From Turbatrix aceti (taxonomy: Eukaryota; Nematoda; Chromadorea; Rhabditida; Panagrolaimidae): DNA of 64,000 bases. Shown here one piece after another: positions 42,601-52,100 of this stretch; position 1 is the stretch's first letter, and each line of letters opens with the position of its first letter. The notes beneath the pieces were generated by a model. The model was given only the letters and a program-made list of their open reading frames with translations. It was not told where the DNA came from and did not search any database. The stretch covers positions 682,001 through 746,000 of the forward strand of contig OZ017769.1 of NCBI GenBank assembly GCA_963969345.1, given 5' to 3'. The position numbers were made by a program, and so were the translations under genes.

Positions 42601-45473
42601 TACATTTACCTTGCTCCTCCCCCTGTCGCGTTAAATTTATGTCATAGGTTTACACAGGTTTGAGGACAAGCAAATAGCGCGTTCCCGAAAACCACTTACA
42701 TTAACACCAGCCGAAAAAACCGTGTAAATGCATAATACAGAATTTTGTCCTCAAATGAGTATAAAAATCAAATTTTTGTAATCCAGTTTTTTTGCATGCC
42801 TGATTGATTAGCGACATCAACTAAAATAAAATTGAAATGTTTTTTTTACGCACACATACATCCATGATTGGTGTTCATTCTCTCTCGCTCAGGTTGAGCA
42901 CAGGTGACTTGGTCACATTTTACAAATCACACCTGTGTCCGTATGAATTTTGCAAACCATTTCTATGGCATGATTTTACCTACGCATCAAATAATTTTTT
43001 TGAACGCGACACGTGCGCAGTGCATGATTTTCACCACCACAAAAAAACAGAACATCCCCGAATAAAAAACAGTCCCACAGGTAATTTACCGGTATTACTA
43101 TGGCTCTTACCAACACGAAGAATTAATTAATCCCCGCGCGGATTACCTCGTGTAAACAAAGATCAAACATCAACCCAATTTTTAAAAGCAACTGTCATAA
43201 TTTTTTTTAAATGACACAAGTTTCCAATATTTTTTTTAAAACTCACTTTTAGTCATCCTCTTTCGATCCAGCCTTATTGTCATGTAGTACGGTGGATCAG
43301 GAGGCGTCCCAATGACGGGTGCTCCGCCGACCATGCTCTCCATCGGAGGGAAGAGGTCCGGTCTCTCCTCGACGAGTGACGCAAAGAGTTGCTCTCTGTT
43401 CTGCGCCATCGACGTCGCCCTTGCTTCCTGCGTCTTGAGCCGAAGGTCCTGGAGCGTGGCAAGCGATTTGTCACGCTTCATCGCCTGGGGGGTTTTGTTG
43501 TTATGCACGTCGCCTTTGAGCTCCGCAATGACCGATCCGCAAAAGTCCTGGCCTTCCTGGAGAAGTCCCGAGCCAACGGATACCAAATTTGTTGGAACGT
43601 GGGCGACAACTTTCGCTCCGGTCTGGATCGACGCTGCTGCAGATTTCGTGTGGGTTACGACACCGTGTGCCACCTTCTGCGTGCCAGACGCGACCCCTGA
43701 GGCTACGGTCGTCGTCGCCGAAGTCACGGTGCCCTTGATGGAGTTCGCGCGACTGGAGAGGGTCCTTCCGAGTCGGCCAAAGGATCTCCTGGTCACATTG
43801 GGAGAGAACCTGGAGAAAGGAGACCGGTTCCTTTCCTGGGAGTCCAGACTCGTCGACGGCTGGAGGTCAGAGTGGGTCCTCGCCCGCTCCTGGCATCCAG
43901 AAGCCTCGTCCCCTCCTTCAGACTCGCTTTCCGCTGCTACGGCCGTGTCGGATGCTGCTCGTTTCTTGGCGAATCCGGCGACATCCAGCGAGTTGTTCGG
44001 AGCGAGTTCGGTGGTCGGCGTGGGCTTGCCGCCGCCTTCCTCCTCGATGGACGGGAGCACCTGTTCGGAGGACCGACTGAGGGACGCGGTGGGTGGGCTA
44101 TGGGAGGCTTCATCGCCGGGTGCGGCTTCGGCATCGCTGAAGACGTCGTTGGAAGAGTCGATGCTGTTGTTGAACGCATCGCCGATGTTCGGGGACCCGA
44201 CGTCAAAAGCGGGGCGGGCACTGTTGTCATCGACCGAGAGGCCCGATGTGGAGGTGTCTTCGACGAGGGAGTGGTCGTGCTTGTACACCGACACCGATAC
44301 GATGTCGTCCATACTGAAATTAAACTTTTTTATACAAATTTTTTTATTTTAAAATTTTTTTTCCATTTTAGTTTTAATTTCAATTTTTATGCACTTCTTA
44401 TCAAAAAAAATTAATTTTGTTTTGTTCAAACATGTATTCAAATTTTAAAAAACATTCTGCAAATTTTTGTAAAATGCTTTTTTAGTTTTTTTTACAAAAA
44501 AAAGTTTTTATATTTTGAAAAAAAATTTAAAAAACTCACTTGGTAACCATGCCATACAAATCCGGTCCATTCTCCACAACCAACGGATGATGCAAATCGG
44601 GATCAAACATGACGGTAGCAGGCGTGATGAGTAGTGTACCGGTAACAGTGCCATCCGATTCAGTCACCTGCTTGACCTTGACTTTGAGGAATCGTCTCAG
44701 ACACTCGGTATCATCCGAGAGCGAAGACCGCGATTGCACACTTCCTCCTGTCGCTGTCACTGGATCACCCGCGCTAACAGTTGATCCCTGTCTCACAGCG
44801 ACACCCGGTGGCTTGGGTCGTGGTAGGAGTTCGACTTTATCCTGCTCTGCATGATAAAAGAAATTTTCGTCAAAAGACGGTCGATGTGGTGCTGATTTTT
44901 TGGTTGATGGACTACTCGTTGTTGTTGTTATAGCGCTTGGAGGTAGTGGGGTGGGGACTTTGAGCTTTTGACCTGGGAACACCTTAAAAACTTTTTTTTA
45001 TTCTGATATAATTTGTAATATTATTTCATAATATTATTTCAAATATATATCAGAAACAATTTTATACATATACAAGCTCATGTATAATGTTACATTTATA
45101 TGTTACATGTAACATGCTATACATTATATTCTAAATATATACATATACCATACCGATATATTAATATATAATATAAACCTGTATGACACGTATGTATAAT
45201 AAATATATTTATTTACGAAAAGTCAAATTTCCCCGGATTATAATAAATTTAGAATACATAATCGGTTTGTCTGAACAAAGTGGTTTTGGTACATTTGTCT
45301 GCGTACGAAACATCAGAATAAATTAAACTTCAGCTTTGTTTACAAAAAAGACATGTTCCTCGACTTACCATTCGAGACCTCAGACGATTGAGCTTAACGA
45401 GTTCACCGACAGTGCAGTCGTGCGAGGCTGCGATGCCTTCGATGGTGTCTGTATTCTGGACTTCGTATTCCAT
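39674..45473 (-). CDS. lmd-3: OXR1/NCOA7 homologue (LysM-GRAM-TLDc protein, lmd-3 type)
   Basis: Seven exons, 45369-45473 (in-frame sequence extends to the acceptor at 45490), 44540-44982, 43247-44313, 41201-41385, 40568-40682, 40050-40503 and 39674-39902, encode 865 residues. Oxidation-resistance proteins of this class protect against oxidative damage and bind the V-ATPase through the TLDc domain. The LysM domain (1-45; DTIEGIAASHDCTVGELVKL, then VFPGQKLKVP) crosses exons 1 and 2. A GRAM-like block follows (about 130-195; FLKVKVKQVTESDGTVTGTL, then VMFDPDLHHPLVVENGPDLYG). A long Ser/Glu-rich linker comes next, then the family block CEFWFAIPRTSAEAIYHFLL. The TLDc domain (about 685-865) has LPPRAEGYPWVLIYNSEKHG, YYGTADACFLFRF, LRHYEWTGDNQFF, GLWIDADLNHG and CATFNNEPL. 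The intron between exons 3 and 4 is 1.86 kb. The true 5' end may lie further upstream, because an acceptor precedes the ATG. Confidence 0.93.
41386..43246 (-). other. Large intron of lmd-3 homologue
   Basis: The 1.86-kb intron runs from GTGAGT at 43246 to TTTTTTAG before 41385. It is AT-rich. A 160-codon minus-strand frame near 41438-41926 has no family signature and is probably chance. No nested gene or transposon recognised. Confidence 0.6.
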
Positions 45474-45490
45474 TATGACATGATCCGGGT

Positions 45491-47075
45491 CTGAAAGACA
45501 AAAAATTATAATACATTTATTTTATTTCATCGCGAACGCTAACACGTGAAAACCTATGACTGATGTTTTTTTTCTTCCCGTTTAAGGGGCCATAAATTCG
45601 ATATCATCCATCTTCATATTTATGCCGCGCGGAAAAAAAGACAAAACCATGCACGCGGACTGGAGAACGGTAGCGCCTATCAAGCATGTAAGAGCATTCT
45701 CCCTCCACCCCTTGGTTGCTGGTGAACTGAACTCCTACTTTGCATCCATCCTCTACTTATATGAATAGAACTGACATGAGACGTGGATTAACAATCCATC
45801 CCAGTCTCATACGCAATGGACTGAAACTATACGGGCCAGGATCTATGCTACATGAAAAGAGGAAAAAATTCGGGAAGAAGAGGGAAAGGCTTAGAGGAGC
45901 GTAAAAACACGTCGGTTTATTTTTTATCAAATAATTAGCACGTAGAAAAACAACTTTTACAGCACAGAACATCACGGGGTGAAGGGAAAATTCGAGAACG
46001 TGATCAGATAATAAAAAAAAGGAGTGATAGTAAGTTGTGGTTGGTCTGGTATTTCAGGGGCAAGAAAAACAAGTGATAACCCGCGACTAAAGATTAAAAA
46101 TGAAATGGTAAACGCTGAACTAAAACGAAAAAATACTTGAAATTCCAGGTGTCAGATTTGGGTATTCAACAGTAATAGCTACGTTCTCGAGTATCTGGGA
46201 TATGCAAAGGTGCGCAAACAAATTCGGTTTATACAACAAAAACATGGGTAAAATTTCGGTAGTGTGGACAAATTATTGTAAGTACAAATGATAAAAATAA
46301 CCCGTTCGCTGTTTGTTAGCGAACAAATGTTTGCGTTCGTAAAAAAACGACTGTTCACCTTTCCTGAATTTTCAACACTAAACGAATGTGACTGTGCTCG
46401 CAAACAAACAAAATATCAACAAATAAAATTATAAAATATCATTAAAGGCATAAACAAACGCTATTCACAAAAATTCATCATAAAATGCAACATTTCGCAA
46501 TTAATTATTCTTAAAAAAATCTCCCTCATTCCAAGTTTTGTTCTCAAGGATGAAACCCCCCTCTTAATACCCGGCTGTTGTTTTTCAAGCCCCCAAAAAA
46601 GACAAACCTTACAAAAACACACTAATAACATTAATCACCCCCAAACTCGTGCATGTCCATGTTATAAACTACCAATAATTCACAGTGTAACTCATTACGC
46701 TAATCGTCGGAAAAAAAAGACAAGAAGCCGAAAACAGAAGAAAAAAAGAAGAGAATAAGAGTCGTCCTCTACCATAATGCCCTCTGCCTGTCGTAACTGA
46801 CTGATAAGACATCGTAATATTTTTATTTTTGCAGTTTTTATACCATCGTCCCCGTTAAAAGCACGTATAGGCAAAAAATACACTCTAAAGCCTCTTTTTA
46901 ATTATTATGACGTCAAAAATGACAAAAAAAAAAGAGTGAGCAACGAAGCAACATGGTAATGCGTTTTGTTTTACGATTCAGTAGTCGCGGTAAAAAAAGA
47001 GAGAGGATGAAGATTGTGACAGTCGCTGCGCCGTCGATGTCACACGACGACTGGCTTCCTTCCGTGTGCCAAAAA
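45491..47075. other. Intergenic upstream of lmd-3 homologue
   Basis: 1.6 kb, AT-rich, up to the retrotransposon's target duplication. It probably holds the lmd-3 promoter and perhaps a short 5' exon. No supported exon, RNA or repeat. Confidence 0.4.
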
Positions 47076-47080
47076 GGCAG
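47076..47080. repeat. Target-site duplication (left) of LTR element
   Basis: GGCAG directly before the left LTR is repeated at 56280-56284 directly after the right LTR. A 5-bp duplication is normal for Ty3/gypsy integration. Confidence 0.9.
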
Positions 47081-47471
47081 TGATGTGTCCCCGTATGGTT
47101 CCCTCTGTAAGGATACTAATACAACGCGATATTTATCTCGACAACAGAATATGAGATAACCAAAATATAGATAACGTAATAAAGAACAAAGTATTAAACG
47201 CAAACAATAAATGAACAACAAAGATGAATGAATAATAAGATAATAAGAATCTAGGAATAATAACTGAATACCTGAATAATTGTGTGGGAGTGTGGGTTCC
47301 TTTTATAGGGACCCAAAAAGGGGGCGGGGTTAGGTGCTAGGTCAAGTGCCGTGGCACGCAATGGCACAGGTCATGCCGTGCACCTGTTGCACCTGTTAAC
47401 CTAGCAGCTGTTAAGGGGTTAAAACAATATTGGGCAATGTTGGGTAAGAAGGGCAATGTTGGGACATTGCA
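47081..47471 (-). repeat. 3' LTR of retrotransposon
   Basis: 391 bp. On the plus strand it begins TGATGTGTCCCCG and ends GGGACATTGCA. It matches 55880-56279 except near 47250-47280, where the right copy carries extra bases. Confidence 0.95.
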
Positions 47472-47486
47472 GTCCTCCCTTTTTCG
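47472..47486 (-). promoter_or_regulatory. Polypurine tract of retrotransposon
   Basis: On the minus strand GAAAAAGGGAGGAC sits directly before the 3' LTR, the expected site for plus-strand priming. Confidence 0.85.
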
Positions 47487-47513
47487 GAGAATAAAACTAC
47501 GGGGGAGGGGTAG

Positions 47514-49190
47514 TCAAGCGTCGTGGTAATGTTGTGGACTTACAATAGAGAGGATGTTGCGGGGGTGGGTGTCGTCGGGTTGGACGTCGTAGGCTAGGGA
47601 CAGTAGACGGATGTCGGGCGCAAAGAGGCGCAGTGCGCCCTGTAGGCCGAGGGATGAAAACTCGCTCGGCTCCTGGGGCAGACCAAGGCCAAACATCGTG
47701 GACTTGAACCTTGCGAACGAAACCTTGTCCTTCGTCCCAAGGACATGACGGACAAGCTTCGTGAAGGCCAGCACGAGGCTTAGCTCTTGGGTCGGCAATC
47801 GGATGGCGCTACGAGCCGTCCTTTTCAGCTGTCCTGAGCTAACGTCTCCTACGGGGAAATAGAAGTCGTTAAGCGGGACTGCGTCGACGGGGCCGGTGAC
47901 TGGGACGTTCTCGACTTCTTCGTGGTCGGAGAGAACTCGTCGACTTTCGGGATATCCGAAGTCGACCAGGACGTAGTTATTAATCGGCCCACAACCATAG
48001 CGGTAAAAACCGCGCAGGTTGCCATCTGTCTTACGACAGAGGAATCTATGGTTCGGGCATAACAGGCGGGTCACTGTTACCAGGTCGAATCTCTCGATCT
48101 TGGTGTGGGTGAAACCACCGAGGTCCGAGGGCAGGCCCTTAGCTCTGAGGATGCGGCTCACATCCTCAAGGCTAACCATTGGGCGGACCGACGTCATGTC
48201 TTTAAGTTCCGTCGCGATGGCACAGAGCGTTCGGAAGGGATTACCTTCTTTCTGGAGCGCTTCGGTGACTAGTGCTTCGCGGGCTTCGTACGAAACAAGG
48301 TCGGCGAAGATCGCAGCGACCTCACAGCGTGTGCGTTGCTCAGTCGCCGGTGGGACTACGCACCACGGGCGGCATCCTCGTTCTGCATCGTCTGGTAGGA
48401 CCAGTGGTTGGACATGTGCACGAAGGCGGGAGACGCGAAGTTGGGCTCGGAGACGAGGAGGACATTCAGAGTGGGCATCTTGAGGAGGTGGCGAAGAGAG
48501 CGGAGATGGAGGAGCGGTCGAAGTTTCATCCACGCCGTTCTCCATGTACTCAAACTCAGACAGGGTGTCGGACATGTTCAGTAGCTGAAAGCGGGGGGTG
48601 ACTAAGACGGAGGAGGTAAGGCACGCGACACGAGGTAGGCAAATGCCTTCGAATGATGATCTGCCGGCTTCTTCCTCTTCTGGAATTGAGTTAGCTGGAG
48701 GGTGGAGCCAGTCAGCTTCCGAAGTCTCGGGGTCAAGACTGTCCGGCTGTTGAGGCGGATTTGTAGATTTTCTTTGTTTGAGGTCGTCGAGATGAGTCCG
48801 GTGTAATTTTCCGTTCTTAACATCTTGGACTTCGCAAATGGCTTGTCCTTTTGTGTTAGTGACCGTTGCTGCGTGCCAGCAGTTCTCGAGCGTGGATCGG
48901 CGCCAGACTAAGTCGCCTATTGAATAGGTGTTATTGTTTTGTTGAGTCGCTGGCGGCGTCTGCTCGGCTGCTTGGTTGGCGCGCGGCGGGGTGAAGGTGT
49001 CGAGTGGATGATTGAGTAGTCGCGAGAACATAAGTTCGCTGGGTGATTGTCCAATTGAGGGAAGAGGTGTGTTGCGGTAATCCGCTAGCCAGATTTTGGT
49101 CGCTTTAGCGGGCTGCATGTCGGGAGTTTCTTCCAAGATCTTTTTGACGGATTTCTTGAAAGTCTGCACAAATTTTTTCCGCAAGCCCAT
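47514..49190 (-). CDS. Retrotransposon integrase C-terminus plus unknown C-terminal domain (second frame)
   Basis: This 558-codon frame takes up where the long polyprotein frame is disrupted. Its first part is the end of the integrase (KKFVQTFKKSVKKI, the region just after the catalytic Glu) and the C-terminal module with GDLVWRRSTLENCWHAATV and LHRTHLDDLKQR. After a Pro-rich linker and an internal ATG at 48575, about 350 residues follow that belong to no Pol domain I know, with blocks such as MVSLEDVSRILRAKGLP, CPNHRFLCRKTDGNLRGFYR and ELSLVLAFTKLVRHVLG. This tail is visibly GC-richer than the rest of the element. The stop lies just before the polypurine tract. In an undamaged element it would be fused to Pol; here it is shifted by one base at an A-run near 49170-49180. 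Confidence 0.75.
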   Translation of the reverse strand: MGLRKKFVQTFKKSVKKILEETPDMQPAKATKIWLADYRNTPLPSIGQSPSELMFSRLLNHPLDTFTPPRANQAAEQTPPATQQNNNTYSIGDLVWRRSTLENCWHAATVTNTKGQAICEVQDVKNGKLHRTHLDDLKQRKSTNPPQQPDSLDPETSEADWLHPPANSIPEEEEAGRSSFEGICLPRVACLTSSVLVTPRFQLLNMSDTLSEFEYMENGVDETSTAPPSPLSSPPPQDAHSECPPRLRAQLRVSRLRAHVQPLVLPDDAERGCRPWCVVPPATEQRTRCEVAAIFADLVSYEAREALVTEALQKEGNPFRTLCAIATELKDMTSVRPMVSLEDVSRILRAKGLPSDLGGFTHTKIERFDLVTVTRLLCPNHRFLCRKTDGNLRGFYRYGCGPINNYVLVDFGYPESRRVLSDHEEVENVPVTGPVDAVPLNDFYFPVGDVSSGQLKRTARSAIRLPTQELSLVLAFTKLVRHVLGTKDKVSFARFKSTMFGLGLPQEPSEFSSLGLQGALRLFAPDIRLLSLAYDVQPDDTHPRNILSIVSPQHYHDA

Positions 49191-52100
49191 TTGATTCCGG
49201 ATGGTATGGTGGTGATTTCATCGTGTGAGTTCCGGATCGTTGCATATGGGAGTTGAATTCTTCGGCTGCGAATTGTCTGCCGTTGTCGGATACCAAGTAT
49301 TTGGGGTAGCCAAATTGGCTGAAGATGCTGTCTAGCACTTCGATGCAATCTGTGGCTCGGGTTTTCTTCATCGGAAATACGAATGGAAAACGAGAGTATG
49401 CATCAACTACAACTAGCCAAGTTGCATTGAAGACAGGTCCGGCAAAGTCGATGTGAACTCGTTCCATGGGTTCAGCGGTTTTTCTCCAAGGTGTGATTGG
49501 TCGTTTTGGAATTTCTGGAGCATATTTGTTGCATGTTGAGCATGTAGTGCAGAGGTTTTCGATGTCTTTGTTGAGGCCTGGCCACCAAAAGTATCGTCTG
49601 GCAAGTGCCTTTGTGCGGGCCATTCCTTGGTGTGAACGGTGCAGCATGGCTAAGACTCTGGATCTGTCTGCTTCAGGGATGACGAGTCGGTCATCTTTGT
49701 ACAGGAGGCCGTTTACTTCAGACAGGGAGGCTCTGACGATGAAGTATTTTTGTAGTTCTGGTTTCGAGGAACCCTTCCATCCTTCAGAAAGAGCAGCCAG
49801 GGCGGATTTGATGTTTTCGTCGTTGAGTTGGTTGATGGAATTTGTATTTTGGTCGTTCTTGTTGATGACTTGATTGTTTGAAGTTACTGCGTCGGTTGAT
49901 TTGTTGTCTTCTTCTTCTTCCTGTTCTTCTTCTTCATCTTCTGGTTCCATTCCGAAGTATGACGTGTTGATTCGGGTTGGCGATATTGCTCTGGAGAGGG
50001 CGTCGGCGAGTACGTTGTCGGGTCCTTTCAGGTAGCAGGACGTAATGTCAAAGTCTTGTAGTTGTAGTAACCATCTGTTGAGTCTTGAAGATTTGGATGG
50101 TGTGTCGTTGAGATGAGTTAATGGGTTGTGATCTGTGTTCCATATGATTTTGGTTCCATATAGAATATGTCGAAAATGATCCAGTGTGGCAATTAGTGCC
50201 AATAATTCCAGTTCGGTTGTTGAGTAGTTCTTTTCGGCGGGGGTAAGTTGTCGTGAGAAGTAGGCGATGGCGTGAGTTGATTCGTCGTCGTTTTTCTGTA
50301 GAATTGCTCCTGCGAGTCCGGTTAGACTTGCATCTGTATGGATGATGAATTTCTGAGTGTAGTCGGGTGATGTCAGGATTGGTGGTTGAGTGAGTTCTTC
50401 CACAAGGGTTTTGAAAGCAATTTGTTGTGCTTCTTCCCATTGAAATGGTACGTTTTTGCGTGTCAGCTCCGTGAGAGGTCTGGCGATGGTGGCGAAGTGA
50501 GGGATGAATTTCCTGAAGAAGTTGGCTAAGCCCAGGAATCTTTTGATTTCTGTCACGGTTGTGGGTGGAGGGTAGTTCCGTATGGAATTTAGATGAGCAT
50601 CAGATGGGCTTATTCCATCCATGTCGATACGGTGACCCACATATGTGACACTGCGGTTGGCGAGGGAGCATTTCTCGGCGTGTATCTTGAGGCCGTATTC
50701 TTTGAGTCGTTGAAATACCATTGATAGAGCTTCCAGGTGTTCTTTTGGGTCGGGGCTGCGTGTGAAGATGATGATGTTGTCCATGTATGCTAGGGCAAAT
50801 TCTTCTAGTCCTTGTAGTACTGTTGACATAACGCGGCAGAATATAGCTGGTGCATTTTTCAAGCCAAAAGGCATCGTTGTGAATTGGAATATTCCGGTCT
50901 CGGTGATGATGCCACAATATCTACTGGTATCTTCATCAAGTGGAATTTGAAGAAAACCAGATTTCATATCAAGTGTGCTATACCAATAGCATCCTGATGT
51001 TTTGTTGAGAAGTGTTTCGATTCTTGGCAGTGGATATGGGTCCATTTCTGTGACGTTGTTGAGTCGGCGGAAATCCACGCATGGTCGTAGCTTGCCATTT
51101 TTCTTTGGCACAACCACTATGCCTGATACCCAGGGAGTGGTTGATTCAATGAGTACGCCGGTCTCTAGCATTTCTTTGATGAAGGTGTCGACTGCGGGCT
51201 TGACTGTTTCTGGTATTCGGTATGGTTGGGTAGTTGTTGGTTTGTCGCTTGTGACAATCATCTTTGGTGCGGCGATCTTGCATCTGCCGAGGTCTTTGTC
51301 GTTTCGGCTGAATAGGTTGGAATATTTGTTGATGAGTTCTGCCAATTCTTCGGTATAGGTAGCGGAGAGGTCGGTTTTTGGTAGGTTGATGATGTCTTCT
51401 TCTGCTTCTTGGATTTGCATTGAGGCGTAGGCGTCTGTCATTTTCTCGACTGTCTTTCCAATGTGACAGGTTTTGCTGGTGTAGTCGATGATGAAGCCAT
51501 TTGGTTCGAGAATATCTTCTCCTAGTAGAATGTCGTAGCAGTTGGCGAAGTGGTCTTCTTCCAGTACGATTGGTTCGCAGTGAATATTTCTTTCTTGAAG
51601 TGTGATGACGATTGGTGCGACGTGTCGGCATGGTATGGGGGTATTGTTGATTCCGACAAGTTTGATTTCTTCTTCGGCTTGTCGTGTTTTGAGTTGATGT
51701 TGATCAATGAAGCTTTTGTGGATGATAGAAAATACAGCTCCGGTGTCGAGTAGCATTCTTGCGGGAATTCCGTTGAGGTAGCCGTTCAAGTGGGCTTTTG
51801 TAGTAGCACAGGTTTGATTGGTGAAAGTTCGTGTAGGAACTAAGTTCTGCAGGGGAAGACTTTCTGCTTCTTGTCGTTGTCTTTCTCGTTCTTGTCGTCG
51901 TTCGTTGCGTTGTCTGTTCCATTGTTGTACGTTGTTGATCACGCGGTTTGTCAGAAAGGGTAGATTGGTGTATCGCATGATTTCTTGTACCAAGGCGGGC
52001 ATGATGATTTTGGCAATTACTGCGGCTGTGACGTATGTGCAGCAGGCGAATATCCATATTTGAGATGGGGCGAAAATACCACCAGTGAGAAAACCAAAGA

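Noticed and set aside
43312..44352. 346-codon plus-strand frame
   Set aside because: It is antisense to exon 3 of the lmd-3 homologue, whose frame is supported by splicing and domain homology.
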